NCBI RefSeq assembly: GCF_000430725.1
Contig: NZ_AUMO01000023.1
Span: 148,244-212,243, forward strand
Direction of reading: 5' to 3'
DNA length: 64,000 bases
Origin: Azohydromonas australica DSM 1124
GTDB taxonomy: Bacteria > Pseudomonadota > Gammaproteobacteria > Burkholderiales > Burkholderiaceae_C
The notes under the pieces were generated by a model. That model had not been told where the DNA came from. It ran no database searches and saw only the letters and a program-made list of their open reading frames with translations. Positions 30,183 to 40,532 of this stretch are shown here, one piece after another; within the stretch, counting starts at the first letter, position 1, and every line of letters begins with the position of its first letter. The position numbers and the translations under genes are program-made.

Positions 30183-32555
30183 TCAATCCCTCGTCTTCAA
30201 GACCGCCACCATGTCCAGCCGGTCGATGCGCCGGCGCACCACCAGCGCGCTGGCCACGCCGGCGGCCACCACGGCCAGGGCGGCCCAGGCGTAGGTGCGC
30301 GCGCGCACCACCACCGGGAACATGAACTGGTCGCTCTGCAGCGCCTGCGCCACGCCGTGCATCAGCGCATAGCCCAGCAGCATCCCCAGGGGCAGCGCCA
30401 CCGCGATCGACAGCGCCAGCTCGCCCAGCAGCAGCGCCGACACCTCCGCGCGCGTGAAGCCCAGCACGCGCAGGCTCGCCAGCTCCCAGCCGCGCTCGGC
30501 CAGCGCGATGCGCGCGTTGTTGTAGACCACGCCCACCGCGATCACCGCCGCGAAGGCGGTCAGCACCGTGCTCATGATGCGCACGTTGCGCGCGCTGATC
30601 TCCTGCATGTTGCGCAGCATCGTGGCCTTGCTGAAGGCACCGGCGATGCGCGGCATGCGCTGCGTGGCCGCCAGCAGCGCCGCCTCGCTGCCGCGCTGCA
30701 CCGACAGCACGAAGCCGGTGGAGACGTCGCCGTCGCCCAGCAGGCGGTTGAGCTGGCGACGGTCCATGTAGGCGTTGAGCCCCATCATCTCGCTGACCGT
30801 GGCCGACACCTGCAGCTCCAGCGTGCGCGGCCGGCCCACCAGCACCTCGGCGCGCACGCTGTCGCCCGGGCGCACGCCGAGCTTGTCGGCCAGGCGGTCG
30901 GTGAGCACCAGGCCGCGGTCCTCCAGCAGCAGCTGGCGCCGCTCGGCGTCGATCACGCGGTAGAGCTCGGCGCGCGGCGCGTAGCCGCGGATCAGCCCGC
31001 GCTCGTGGCGGGCGCCGTGGCTGAAGTTCACGGGCACGAAGTGCGTGGACTCCACGCCCAGCACGCCCGGCAGCCGCGCCAGCTCCAGCCGTGCGGCGTC
31101 GTCCACCGCGTCGTTCATCCACACCGTCACGTCGCCGCGCAGCGACAGCGTGAACTGCGTGTCCACCACCTCGTCGATGGCGTCGCGCAGGAAGTTGCCC
31201 ATGATCGTGATGGCCACCGCCGCGGCGATGCCGCCGATGGACAGCAGCGTGCGCAGCGGCCGTCGCTCCATGTTGCGCAGCACCATGCGCAGCGCCGGCG
31301 CCAGGCGGCGCACGCCCAGCCGCTCCAGCAGCGTGGGCCGGTAGCGCCCGGGCGCGGGCGGACGCATGGCCTCGGCCGGCGCCAGCCGCACCGTGGCCAG
31401 GATCGCCCCCAGCGTGCCCAGCACCGCGGTGGCGGCGGTGACGCCCGCGGCCAGCGCCAGCAGCCCCGTCGCCACGCGGTGCTCGAAGTGTGGGAAGCGC
31501 AGGAACTCCGCGTACAGCGCCGTGAGCCGCCCGCCCAGCCACTGGCCCAGCGCGAGCCCCAGCAGCAGCCCCAGCGCCACGATCAGCAGCACCAGCTTCA
31601 GGTAGTGCAGCGCGATGGCGGCGTCCGGGTAGCCCAGCGCCTTGAGCGCGGCGATCTGCTCGCGCTGCGTGCCCACCAGGCGCGAGACCACGACGTTGAG
31701 CAGGAAGGCCGCCACGCCCAGGAAGATCGCCGGCAGCACGGTGCCGATGACGCGCTGCGACTTGATCTCGTTGCCCAGCATCACGTGCGAGGCCTGGTCG
31801 GCGCGGCCGTGCACGTCGCGCCCGCCATAGGGCGCCAGGCGCTGCTGCAGCGCGGCGATCACCGTGGGCTCGGACGCGCCGGGCGCCAGCCGCACGCGCA
31901 CCTGGTTGAAGGCGCCGCGCAGGTCGTAGGCGGCCTGCAGCACCTCGCGGTCGATCCAGAACACGCCGTAGCCGCGCTGGTCGGGCATGCCCCACAGCCC
32001 GGCGAAGATGAACTCCGGCGACAGCGCGGTGCCGACGATGCGCAGCTGGCGCTGGCGCCCGTTCACCAGCACGCCCACGGTGTCGCCGAATCTCAGGCCG
32101 CGCACCTGCGCGAAGGCCTCGGACACCAGGGCGGGAATGGCACCGTCCTGCGCCACGCCGCCTTCGGCCTGCAGCGGCTGCCCGGCGCTGACGGTGACGC
32201 GGTTGAGGCGCTGCGGCACGCGCAAATCCAGCCCGATGAGCTGGCCGATCACGGGGTCGGGCGAGCCGGGAATCGTCACGCGCACCATGGCTTCGACGCC
32301 GGTCTGTACCTCGGCCACGCCGGGCAGCGCGCGCAGGCTCTCCTGCAGCCCGTCGGGCGCGCGCTTGAGGCCGGCGAACACGTCGGCGAAGCGCCCCTCG
32401 GCGTAGTAGCCGTCGCGCGCCCAGGCCAGCGAGTCCACCGCCGACAGGCTGGTGAGGAAGCCCCCCACGCCGCTGGCCACCACCAGCGCGATGGTCAGGG
32501 CCTGCGACCACATCAGCCGCAGGTCGCGCAGGAGCTTGACGTCGAGCGCCTTCAT
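30183..32555 (-). CDS. ABC efflux permease with two FtsX domains
   Basis: 790 residues with N-terminal membrane helix (about 17-38), a large periplasmic domain, three helices (about 275-390), a fourth-type helix beginning the second half ([24 protein letters not shown]), a second periplasmic domain and three C-terminal helices. This duplicated FtsX/MacB-like arrangement is that of single-chain permeases of DevC/LolE-like exporters. The ATPase gene is 12 bases upstream and the adaptor is 118 bases downstream, all leftward. Substrate unknown. Confidence 0.9.
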   Translation of the reverse strand: MKALDVKLLRDLRLMWSQALTIALVVASGVGGFLTSLSAVDSLAWARDGYYAEGRFADVFAGLKRAPDGLQESLRALPGVAEVQTGVEAMVRVTIPGSPDPVIGQLIGLDLRVPQRLNRVTVSAGQPLQAEGGVAQDGAIPALVSEAFAQVRGLRFGDTVGVLVNGRQRQLRIVGTALSPEFIFAGLWGMPDQRGYGVFWIDREVLQAAYDLRGAFNQVRVRLAPGASEPTVIAALQQRLAPYGGRDVHGRADQASHVMLGNEIKSQRVIGTVLPAIFLGVAAFLLNVVVSRLVGTQREQIAALKALGYPDAAIALHYLKLVLLIVALGLLLGLALGQWLGGRLTALYAEFLRFPHFEHRVATGLLALAAGVTAATAVLGTLGAILATVRLAPAEAMRPPAPGRYRPTLLERLGVRRLAPALRMVLRNMERRPLRTLLSIGGIAAAVAITIMGNFLRDAIDEVVDTQFTLSLRGDVTVWMNDAVDDAARLELARLPGVLGVESTHFVPVNFSHGARHERGLIRGYAPRAELYRVIDAERRQLLLEDRGLVLTDRLADKLGVRPGDSVRAEVLVGRPRTLELQVSATVSEMMGLNAYMDRRQLNRLLGDGDVSTGFVLSVQRGSEAALLAATQRMPRIAGAFSKATMLRNMQEISARNVRIMSTVLTAFAAVIAVGVVYNNARIALAERGWELASLRVLGFTRAEVSALLLGELALSIAVALPLGMLLGYALMHGVAQALQSDQFMFPVVVRARTYAWAALAVVAAGVASALVVRRRIDRLDMVAVLKTRD

Positions 32556-32567
32556 GCCGCGCTCCGC

Positions 32568-33293
<726 letters not shown>

Positions 33294-33355
33294 CGCGGCA
33301 GCGGCGGGGGCCGTTCCAGGCGGCCCGGACGTGATGGCGGTGGCAGGCACGAACG

Positions 33356-33398
33356 CATCTTTGCGCCTGGATTCAGGGCGGGGCTTGATGCGGCTCAA
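33356..33398 (-). promoter_or_regulatory. FNR/Anr-type promoter of the ABC efflux operon
   Basis: TTGATGCGGCTCAA at 33385-33398 matches TTGA-N6-TCAA exactly and is extended to CTTGA...TCAAG. Leftward, AAAGAT at 33356-33361 is a plausible -10 element 23-28 bases beyond the site, giving a transcript start near 33350 and class II activator spacing. Confidence 0.55.
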
Positions 33399-33443
33399 GC
33401 GACGGGCAGGCTTTCGCCAGCCCGGCACCCGCTCCGCAACACC

Positions 33444-33749
33444 TCAGGAAAAGGCGCGCCGCCAGCCGCCGAGCAGCCCCGCGGCCACCAGCGCCAGGAC
33501 GTACATCGCGTTCGGCTCGGGGGCGGGAGCCTGCGGCGGCGCCCCGGCCGCGCTCGGCGCGGCGGCCGTGGCCGGGGACAGCGTGGGCGGCGGCAGGTCC
33601 GCCGGGGCCTGGGCCTCGGCGAGCGGCGCCATGGCCGCGGCGGCCGGCGTGTCCGCCAGGCCCGGCGCGGGCAGCGCCAGCGCGCACGCGGCAAGTGCCA
33701 GCGTGGCCAGGAATCGGTCCGTCAGCCTCCAGGGCCTGCGAGCGTTCAT
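33444..33749 (-). CDS. Small PEP-CTERM-type protein
   Basis: 101 residues. Signal peptide (LATLALAACALALPAPGLA), a low-complexity Ala/Pro-rich middle (about 33-75) and a C-terminal PEP-CTERM-like sorting signal: PEP motif in PAPEPNAM, a hydrophobic stretch YVLALVAAGLLGG and terminal Arg residues (WRR). Such signals direct cleavage by an exosortase (not encoded in this window). The mature peptide would be about 45 residues of mostly Ala and Pro. Convergent with nothing; it precedes the ABC efflux operon on the same strand. Confidence 0.68.
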   Translation of the reverse strand: MNARRPWRLTDRFLATLALAACALALPAPGLADTPAAAAMAPLAEAQAPADLPPPTLSPATAAAPSAAGAPPQAPAPEPNAMYVLALVAAGLLGGWRRAFS

Positions 33750-33884
33750 GCGTCACCTCCAACGACGAGGCGCATGCGGCCTCCCCGACGCATGCCAACA
33801 CGGAGGGGCCGGCCCCGGGTCATGGCCCGGCCAGGCTCGGCCTCCGCATGCAACACAGCATCGGCGCGACCCTGCGTCGCCGCC

Positions 33885-33898
33885 GTGACGCAGATCAA
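33885..33898 (-). promoter_or_regulatory. FNR/Anr-type site upstream of the small PEP-CTERM gene
   Basis: GTGACGCAGATCAA deviates from TTGA-N6-TCAA at one base and keeps the consensus inner bases (C/T and A next to the half-sites). Leftward, GATGCT lies at -10 distance, which would give a start near 33850, about 100 bases before the ATG at 33749. Confidence 0.4.
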
Positions 33899-33971
33899 CG
33901 TCCGCGCACGACGCCTTCGAACAGGGGCTGCTTTCATACATCGGTTGCCTTCGCAACGATCGTCGCGCCGC

Positions 33972-34014
33972 TTGACCCCGCTCAAGGCCGCGGCTTCGGA
34001 TCGGCGCTCAGAAT
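33972..34014 (+). promoter_or_regulatory. FNR/Anr-type promoter of the alcohol dehydrogenase gene
   Basis: TTGACCCCGCTCAA at 33972-33985 is an exact TTGA-N6-TCAA dyad (extended CTTGA...TCAAG). CAGAAT at 34009-34014 is a fair -10 element; the inferred start near 34021 is about 42 bases from the site centre, the class II activation distance. The gene's AGGAGG and ATG (34043) follow directly. Confidence 0.6.
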
Positions 34015-34042
34015 GGCTCGCGCCTGAAGAGGAGGTGCCTTC

Positions 34043-35032
34043 ATGAGAGCCATGGTGTTGCAGCGGCCCGGCACGCCGCTGGTGCTGCAGGAGCGTCCCG
34101 ACCCGGTGCCCGGTCCGGGCGAGGTGCGGCTGCGGGTGCTGGCCTGCGCGGTGTGCCGCACCGACCTGCACGTGGTCGACGGCGAGCTGCCCGGCACGCG
34201 GCTGCCCGTGGTGCCGGGCCACGAGATCGTGGGCGAGGTCGAGGCGCTGGGGCCGGGCGTGGAGACGCTGCGCCCCGGGGACCGCGTGGGCGTGCCGTGG
34301 CTGGGCCACGCCTGCGGCCACTGCGACTACTGCGCGCACGGCCACGAGAACCTGTGCGATGCGCCGGCCTTCACCGGCCACACCCGCGACGGCGGCTTCG
34401 CCACGCACGTGGTCGCCGAAGCCGCGTTCTGCCTGCCGCTGCGCGCCCAGGCGGCCGACGCGGTGCACCTGGCGCCGCTGCTGTGCGCCGGGCTCATCGG
34501 CTGGCGCTGCCTGCGCGCGGCCGGCGACGAGGCCCGGGCGCTGGGGCTGTACGGCTTCGGCGCGGCGGCGCACCTGGTGGCGCAGGTGGCGCTGCGCCAG
34601 GGGCGCGAGGTGTACGCCTTCACGCGCGCGGGCGACACGGCGGCGCAGGACTTCGCGCGCCGGCTGGGCGCGACCTGGGCCGGCGCCTCCGAGGAGACGC
34701 CGCCGCGGCTGCTGGACGCGGCGATCCTGTTCGCCCCCGTGGGCGCCCTGGTGCCGCTGGCGCTGCAGGCGCTGCGCAAGGGCGGGCGCGTGGTGTGCGG
34801 CGGCATCCACATGAGCGACATCCCGGCCTTCGCCTACCGGCTGCTGTGGGAGGAGCGGCAGGTGGTGTCGGTAGCCAATCTCACGCGGCGCGACGGCCTG
34901 GAGTTCCTGGACCTGGTGGCCGCCCGGCCGCTGGAGGTGCAAACCAGCGTCTACCCGCTGGAGTTGGCCAACCAGGCGCTGGACGACCTGCGCGGCGGCC
35001 GGCTGCAGGGGGCGGCGGTGCTGGTGCCTTGA
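34043..35032 (+). CDS. Zinc-dependent alcohol dehydrogenase (AdhA-type MDR)
   Basis: 329 residues. Catalytic zinc ligands: Cys in ACAVCRTDLH, His in VVPGHEIVG, and Cys in APLLCAGLIG. Structural zinc: four cysteines in CGHCDYCAHGHENLC. Cofactor-binding glycine motif GLYGFGAAAHLVAQVA. The pattern fits the zinc-binding alcohol dehydrogenase family 2 group, which probably reduces or oxidises simple alcohols/aldehydes with NAD(H). AGGAGG 7 bases before the ATG. Preceded by an FNR-type promoter, consistent with a role at low oxygen. Ends at a strong hairpin. Confidence 0.9.
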   Translation: MRAMVLQRPGTPLVLQERPDPVPGPGEVRLRVLACAVCRTDLHVVDGELPGTRLPVVPGHEIVGEVEALGPGVETLRPGDRVGVPWLGHACGHCDYCAHGHENLCDAPAFTGHTRDGGFATHVVAEAAFCLPLRAQAADAVHLAPLLCAGLIGWRCLRAAGDEARALGLYGFGAAAHLVAQVALRQGREVYAFTRAGDTAAQDFARRLGATWAGASEETPPRLLDAAILFAPVGALVPLALQALRKGGRVVCGGIHMSDIPAFAYRLLWEERQVVSVANLTRRDGLEFLDLVAARPLEVQTSVYPLELANQALDDLRGGRLQGAAVLVP

Positions 35033-35037
35033 TGAGA

Positions 35038-35075
35038 GCGCGCTGCTGGCCGGAGAAACACGGCCGGCAGCGCGC
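35038..35075 (+). terminator. Long hairpin behind the alcohol dehydrogenase gene
   Basis: 15-bp stem with one wobble pair: GCGCGCTGCTGGCCG (35038-35052) and CGGCCGGCAGCGCGC (35061-35075), loop GAGAAACA. No T-run follows, so it may terminate inefficiently or mainly protect the transcript end. Confidence 0.55.
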
Positions 35076-35123
35076 CCGTCCGGCAAGGAAACGCGCGCAC
35101 CCTCCGTCACGGCTTGACACAAA

Positions 35124-37967
35124 ATGGGTCCCTCGGCGCTGTCCTGGCCGGCCAGCGTCGCCGCGGGGACGCCGCCTCCTCCCGGGTGCCGTGTCATCGA
35201 CGGACGTTTTGGGGGCTTCTTGCAACATTCCGAACCGGCTTCCAGGTTGCCGCGCGCCGGCGGACTGCCGCTTCCGCCGGCGATCGGCCTCGCGCTGGGG
35301 CTGCTGCTGGCGGTGGCGCTGGCGGCGCTGTGGTTCCAGGACGTTGCCCGCGAAGCCGTGCGCGGGCGCGCCCACACGCACCAGGTACGGCTGGAGCTGA
35401 CCGAGCTGCGCAACGAGGTGCTGGAGCTCTCGCGCGCGGTGCGCGGCTACGTGGCCACCGGGCGCGAGGACTGGCTGGAGCCCGGGCGCGAAGCGCAGCG
35501 CCAGGCGCCGCGGCGTCTGCAGCGGCTGCGCCAGCTCAGCGAGCGCCACCCGGCGCAGCAGCAGCGGCTCGCGGCGCTGGAGCGGCACCTGCAGGCGCTG
35601 ATCGAGCTGGACGAGGCGGTGCTGCGCGCCGCGGTGGTGCAGGGCCTGCCGGCCGCGCGCCAGCGCATCGCCGCGAGCACGGGCCCGGCGGAGCTGGCAG
35701 CGATGTCAGGCCTGTTCGATGCGCTGGACGCGGAGGAGCTGCGGCTGCTGGGCGAGCGCGACGCGGCGGTGCAGCGCAACACCAACCTGACCATTGCCGT
35801 GACGGCGCTGGGCAGCCTGCTGTCGCTGGCGCTGGTGGCCTGGGCAGGCTGGGGCCAGCAGCGCAGCCTGCGCCGGCTGGGCGACACGGTGCGGGCGCTG
35901 GAGCAGGCGCAGGCGTCGCTGAGCCAGGCCAACACCCGGCTGCAGGCGCAGGCCGGGCAGACGGCCGAGCTCAACGAGGCGCTGTGGCGCTCCATCGGCG
36001 ACGGCGTGGCGCGGCCCTCGGCACAGCCATCGCCGCAGCGCCTGGACGCGCCGGAGCGGCTGGAGGCGCTGCGGCGCACGCAGCTGATGGACACGCCGCC
36101 GGAGGAGGACTTCGACCGCTTCACGCGGCTGGCGGCGCTGACGCTGCAGGCGCCGCTGTGCCTGATCAGCCTGGTGGACGACCGGCGCCAGTTCTTCAAG
36201 AGCGCCTTCGGGCTGCCCGAGGCGCTGGCGGGCTCGCGCGAGCTGCCGGTGCAGGAGTCGTTCTGCCAGTTCGTCGTCACCTCTGGCGAGGCGCTGGTGG
36301 TGGAGGACGCGCGGCACGCGCCGCCGCCGCGCTACGCCCTGCCGGTGCCCGAGGGCGTGGTGGCCTACCTGGGCGTGCCGCTGGCCACGCCCGACGGCCA
36401 CGTGCTGGGCAGCTTCTGCGTCGTGGACGACAAGCCGCGGCAGTGGACGGCGCTGGAGCGCATCGCGCAGTCGGTGCTGGCGGCCGTGGCGGTGCGCATG
36501 CAGCTGCGCGCGCTGGAGAAGCACGTGGCCGTGCGCACGGCCGAGGTGCAGCTGCTGGCCGGCGCGCTCAAGCACTCGCTCAACGGCGTGAGCATCGTGG
36601 ACAGGCGGGGCTACATCACCTACGCCAACGACGCTTTTTCCCTGCAGTTCGGCTACGAGCGGCCCGAGGAGGTGGTGGGCCAGCCCGTGGAGCTGCATTG
36701 CACGCAGCCCGGCCAGGCGCAGCGCATCTACGAGGAGCTGCGCGCCTGGGGCGCCTGCCGCACCGAGCTCACGGCGCGGCGGCGCGACGGCAGCCCCCTG
36801 GAGGTGCTGGTGGACGTGTACCTGGCGCGCGACGAGGGCGGGCACGAGGTCTACGTCGGCACCACCATGGACATCACCGAGCGCAAGCGCGCCGAGCAGG
36901 CGCTGCGCCTGGGCGAGGAGCGCCTGCGCCTGGCGCTGGAGGCGGCGCGCATGGGCGCCTACGACCACGACCCGGCCACCGGCGAGGTGCAGCGCATCGG
37001 CACGCTGTACGTGTCCCTGGGGCTGGCGCCGCGCGGCCACGGCGAGGAGTACCTCGATCGCGTGCATCCCGAGGACCGCGCGATGCTGCGCTCGCGCATG
37101 GCCGGGGTGAGCCCGGCGCAGCCGGGCTACACGGCGGAGTACCGCCTGCGCACGGCCGCGGGCGGCTGGGCCTGGACGGCCGACCATGCGCAGGCCAGCT
37201 TCTCCGATGCCGGGGAGCTGCAACGCCAGATCGGCATCAACATGGACATCACGGCGCGGCGCGAGGCCGAGGCCGGGCTCAAGGCAGCGCTGGCGGAGAA
37301 GGAGGTGCTGCTGCAGGAGGTGCACCACCGGGTGAAGAACAACCTGCAGGTGGTCTCCAGCCTGCTGCAGCTGCAGCGCCGCCAGCTGCGCGACCCGGCC
37401 ATCGAGGCCGTGTTCAGCGAGACCGAGCACCGGGTGCGCGCCATGGCGCTGGTGCACCAGCGGCTGTACCAGCAGTCCACGCTGTCGGCGCTGAACTTCG
37501 CGGACTACCTGCGCACGCTGGCGGACCAGCTCATCCGCTCCTTCGGCGCCGAAGGCCGGGTGCGCCCGGCCTGCGAGCTGCAGCCCCTGACGCTGCCGGT
37601 GAACACGGCCATCCCGCTGGGGCTGATCGTCACCGAGCTGATCACCAACGCGCTCAAGTACGCCTACGGCCCGGGCAGCGAAGGCGTGCTCGGCCTGGTG
37701 CTGCGCATGCCGGAGGCCGAGCCGGCCGCGCCGCGCAGCGTGGTGCTGGAGGTGCACGACAGCGGCCCCGGCCTGCCGCCGGGCTTCGAACCCGCCGGCG
37801 CCACCAGCCTGGGCATGCGGCTGGTGACGCTGCTGTCGCGCCAGCTCGACGCCCTGGTGGAGATCGGCCCCGGGCCGGGCACGCACTGGCGGGTGACGGT
37901 GCCGCTGGGCGCGCCGGGCAACGCCGCGGCCGGCAGCGGCGCGGCGCCGGCCGCCGTGGCAGCCTGA
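35124..37967 (+). CDS. Sensor histidine kinase (CHASE3-like, GAF, two PAS, HisKA_2)
   Basis: 947 residues. First membrane helix about 52-73, periplasmic helical region (about 75-215; ELRNEVLELSRAVRGYVATG is CHASE3-like), second helix about 220-240, coiled coil, GAF domain (about 310-465), PAS (about 480-590) and a second PAS with PAC end (DITARREAEAG). The kinase core is HisKA_2 type: EVHHRVKNNLQ with phosphoacceptor His735, and a compact ATPase domain with N-box ELITNALKYAYG and G-box DSGPGLPPG. No response regulator gene is adjacent, so its partner is unknown. ATG 35124; a GTG at 35190 is possible. Confidence 0.88.
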   Translation: MGPSALSWPASVAAGTPPPPGCRVIDGRFGGFLQHSEPASRLPRAGGLPLPPAIGLALGLLLAVALAALWFQDVAREAVRGRAHTHQVRLELTELRNEVLELSRAVRGYVATGREDWLEPGREAQRQAPRRLQRLRQLSERHPAQQQRLAALERHLQALIELDEAVLRAAVVQGLPAARQRIAASTGPAELAAMSGLFDALDAEELRLLGERDAAVQRNTNLTIAVTALGSLLSLALVAWAGWGQQRSLRRLGDTVRALEQAQASLSQANTRLQAQAGQTAELNEALWRSIGDGVARPSAQPSPQRLDAPERLEALRRTQLMDTPPEEDFDRFTRLAALTLQAPLCLISLVDDRRQFFKSAFGLPEALAGSRELPVQESFCQFVVTSGEALVVEDARHAPPPRYALPVPEGVVAYLGVPLATPDGHVLGSFCVVDDKPRQWTALERIAQSVLAAVAVRMQLRALEKHVAVRTAEVQLLAGALKHSLNGVSIVDRRGYITYANDAFSLQFGYERPEEVVGQPVELHCTQPGQAQRIYEELRAWGACRTELTARRRDGSPLEVLVDVYLARDEGGHEVYVGTTMDITERKRAEQALRLGEERLRLALEAARMGAYDHDPATGEVQRIGTLYVSLGLAPRGHGEEYLDRVHPEDRAMLRSRMAGVSPAQPGYTAEYRLRTAAGGWAWTADHAQASFSDAGELQRQIGINMDITARREAEAGLKAALAEKEVLLQEVHHRVKNNLQVVSSLLQLQRRQLRDPAIEAVFSETEHRVRAMALVHQRLYQQSTLSALNFADYLRTLADQLIRSFGAEGRVRPACELQPLTLPVNTAIPLGLIVTELITNALKYAYGPGSEGVLGLVLRMPEAEPAAPRSVVLEVHDSGPGLPPGFEPAGATSLGMRLVTLLSRQLDALVEIGPGPGTHWRVTVPLGAPGNAAAGSGAAPAAVAA

Positions 37968-38067
37968 CGCGCGTGGCGCTGGTGCGGTAGCTGGCCCTGC
38001 GTCCTAAGCGGCTTGCTGGACGGGCCGCCGGTGCGTGCCAGCACCGCCGCGCAGGGAACGTTACAGC

Positions 38068-38766
38068 TCAGCCGCGGCGCCGCAGCAGCCGCACGTGCAT
38101 CGGCTTCCTGAACGCGACGCCCTCAGGCCCGGCCAGCGGCTCGAAGCGCGCGCGCACCTGCGCCAGCTTGGCGTCGTCAATGCGGTGGTCGGCGAAGGTG
38201 GGGCGCATCATGCGCGCCTCGAAATCGGCGAAGTCGCGGAACTGCACCGGCATCTCGAAACGACGCTCGGCCCACGCTTCCCACGGCCCCGTGCGCAGCG
38301 CCGCGTCCAGCGCGCGCTGGGCCGCGGCGCGCACCTCGCCCTCGTCGTTGTAGAGCCGGGTCAACTAGTTGAGCGCACCGCCGTAGACGGGCTCGGACAC
38401 GTAGAGCCAGCCGCCGGGCCGCAGCACGCGCGCCACCTCGTCCAGCGCCTGCGCCATCAGCGGCACGGGCACGTGGTGCAGCGACTTGAGCATCAGCGCG
38501 CCGTCGAAGGCGGCATCAGGCAGCGGAATGGCCTGCGCCCCGGCCTGCAGGAACTGCAGCCGCGGCTGCGGCGCGGCCAGGTTCTTCGCGTGCTGGCGCT
38601 CGTCCACTTCGAGCCCGGTGAGCTCGGCATCGTGATGGCGCTCCAGCAGCGCCCGTGCCATGCGCGCGGCGCCGCAGCCCAGCTCGACCAGGCGCGCGCC
38701 GTCCAGCGGTACCAGGCTCTCCAGCAGGTCGAGCTCGTCGGAGATCAGGGGCAGTGAGTCGTTCAT
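38068..38766 (-). pseudogene. SAM-dependent methyltransferase interrupted by an amber codon
   Basis: Two consecutive leftward segments share one frame: 38766-38368 encodes a class I methyltransferase N-terminus (VELGCGAARMARAL, GLEVDERQ, FDGALMLKSLHHVPV, RVLRPGGWLYVSEPVYGGALN) and 38364-38068 continues LTRLYNDEGEVRAAAQRAL to a normal end. They are separated only by TAG at 38365-38367. Without it the product would be 232 residues, a usual length. At that position related proteins commonly carry an acidic residue, so a single GAG-to-TAG change would explain it (inference). May be a recent pseudogene, a sequencing error, or a truncated product ending after residue 133. Confidence 0.75.
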
Positions 38767-38793
38767 CGGTGTCTTCAGGGTCGCACGCGGCGG

Positions 38794-39618
38794 TCAGGGT
38801 TGGCGCAGCCGTTGCAGGCGCACCTGCAGCGCGGCTGCGTTGAGGGCGCCGAGGTGCGCGTCCACGAAGCGGCCCCGGGCATCGAAGAAAAGCGTGGTCG
38901 GCAGCCCGCGCGAGCCCACGGCCGGGCCCAGCGCGCGGGCCTCGTCGAGCCACACGCCCTCGGCCGCCAGGCCCTCGCGCTGGAGGTAGGCGCGCACCAC
39001 GGCGGCGGACTCGCCCTGGTTCACGAGGAGGAAGCGCACGTCCTGCTCGCGCCGGCGCGCGGCGTCCAGCACGGGCATCTCGGCGCGGCAGGGACCGCAC
39101 CAGGTGGCCCAGAGGTTGACGACCGTGGGGCGCCCGTCCAGCTCCTCGGCCAGGCTGCGGGTGCGTGCGCTGTCTAGCTCCGTGATCGCCACCGCCGGCG
39201 CCGGTGCCTGCATGGGCTGGCCGCCGGCGGCCAGGGCCGCCACGCTGCCCGCCACCCAGGCAGCCATCCCGGCCACCGTGCCCCAGGCCAGCGGACGGCG
39301 CAACGCGGGGCGCGTGCGTGTCCGCCCAGCCAGCCAGACCGCGACGACGATCACGCCCACGCTGTCCTCCCAGCCGCCGTCGCGCAGGTCCAGCACCGAC
39401 CACGGCTGCGCCAGATAAGGTTGCGCGTGGATCAGCACGTGCGCGGCTCGCGCAGCCAGCAAGCCCAGCGCGGCGGCCAGCCACAGCGTGCGCTCGGCCG
39501 GGACCGCGTCCGCCTCGGGCGCCAGGCGCCGCGCCACCAGCGTCGCCAGCCACAGCGCCGCCAGCAGCAGCAGCGGCGCGACCGGCAGGGCCAGGGGACC
39601 GAGAGGGATGGACAGCAT
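38794..39618 (-). CDS. Membrane-anchored TlpA-like thiol:disulfide oxidoreductase
   Basis: 274 residues. N-terminal half has about four membrane helices and resembles the front part of prolipoprotein diacylglyceryl transferase (RAAHVLIHAQPYLAQPWSVLDLRDGGW). The C-terminal half (from about 140) is a periplasmic thioredoxin fold with the active site WCGPC (NLWATWCGPCRAEMPVL) and the cis-Pro loop RGLPTTLFFDARG. Probably reduces periplasmic disulfides, for example in cytochrome c or sulfur-metabolism proteins. The ATG at 39618 is chosen because the hydrophobic N-terminus begins there. Lies between the interrupted methyltransferase and the Rieske gene, all leftward. Confidence 0.85.
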   Translation of the reverse strand: MLSIPLGPLALPVAPLLLLAALWLATLVARRLAPEADAVPAERTLWLAAALGLLAARAAHVLIHAQPYLAQPWSVLDLRDGGWEDSVGVIVVAVWLAGRTRTRPALRRPLAWGTVAGMAAWVAGSVAALAAGGQPMQAPAPAVAITELDSARTRSLAEELDGRPTVVNLWATWCGPCRAEMPVLDAARRREQDVRFLLVNQGESAAVVRAYLQREGLAAEGVWLDEARALGPAVGSRGLPTTLFFDARGRFVDAHLGALNAAALQVRLQRLRQP

Positions 39619-39697
39619 GGTGGAGGTTCCGCAATTCAGGCGTTGAGCGCCGGCCAGCTTGCCACGCGGCGCGGCGCCCCCATGCGGCGCCCTGTCT

Positions 39698-40303
39698 TCA
39701 GGCCTTGTCCTCGCCGATGAGCAGCCGCGTGTCGCTGAGGTAGCGGTGCGGCGGGATCTCCAGGTTGGTCGGCGCGGGCTTGTTCTTGAACACGCGGCCG
39801 GCGCCGTCGAAGGTGGAGCCGTGGCAGGGACAGAAATAGCCGCCCGCCCAGTCCGCGGGCAGGCTCGGGTTGGCGCTGTTGGCCGGCACCGCGCTGGGCG
39901 AGCAGCCCAGGTGCGTGCAGATGCCCACCGCAACGAAGACCTCCGGGCGCAGCGAGCGGCTGTGGTTGCGGGCGTATTCAGGCTGCTGGTCCCGGGCAGA
40001 TGCCGGGTCGGCCAGCGCATCGGCGTTGCGCTGCAGCGCCGCGATCATCTCCGGCGTGCGCCGCACCACCCACACCGGCTTGCCGCGCCACTCCACGGTC
40101 TTCATGCCGCCGGGCGGGATGTCGCCGATGTCCACCTCCACGGCTGCGCCCATCGCCTTGGCGCGCTCGCTGGGCGCGAAGGTGGAGGCGAAAGGCACGG
40201 CGGTGGCCGCCGCGGCCACGCCGCCGGCGCCCGCGGTGGCGATGAGCCACTGGCGGCGCTGGGGGTCGGAACAGGAAACGGCATCGAGGGTCAGGTTGGT
40301 CAT
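39698..40303 (-). CDS. petA: Rieske iron-sulfur protein of a bc1-type complex
   Basis: 201 residues. Tat-type anchor (DPQRRQWLIATAGAGGVAAAA), then the Rieske domain with CTHLGC and CPCHGS, the two Cys-His pairs that bind the 2Fe-2S cluster. It transfers electrons from quinol to cytochrome c1 in ubiquinol:cytochrome c reductase. Cytochrome b and c1 genes, normally directly downstream, are absent; a TlpA-like gene follows instead. It is therefore either a second, solitary copy or part of a dispersed complex. AAGGACC precedes the ATG at 40303. Confidence 0.92.
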   Translation of the reverse strand: MTNLTLDAVSCSDPQRRQWLIATAGAGGVAAAATAVPFASTFAPSERAKAMGAAVEVDIGDIPPGGMKTVEWRGKPVWVVRRTPEMIAALQRNADALADPASARDQQPEYARNHSRSLRPEVFVAVGICTHLGCSPSAVPANSANPSLPADWAGGYFCPCHGSTFDGAGRVFKNKPAPTNLEIPPHRYLSDTRLLIGEDKA

Positions 40304-40532
40304 GGTCGGTCCTTGGCGAGATGCGGCAGCCGTGGCAGCCGCTCGTGCCCTGGTGTATCAAGATGCGGGCCAACCGCCGCCGCGCCGCCATCGCCCCCGG
40401 CGGGCGCAGCGCTGGCGTCGGGCGACCGCGGCTTGGCGCCGGTGCCACGGGCTGCCACTGCCTGACAGCCCTGGCAGGGGCCGGCAGCACAGGCGCCTTC
40501 GGTGTTTCCAAGGGGAAGCAAGCACCGGCCAA

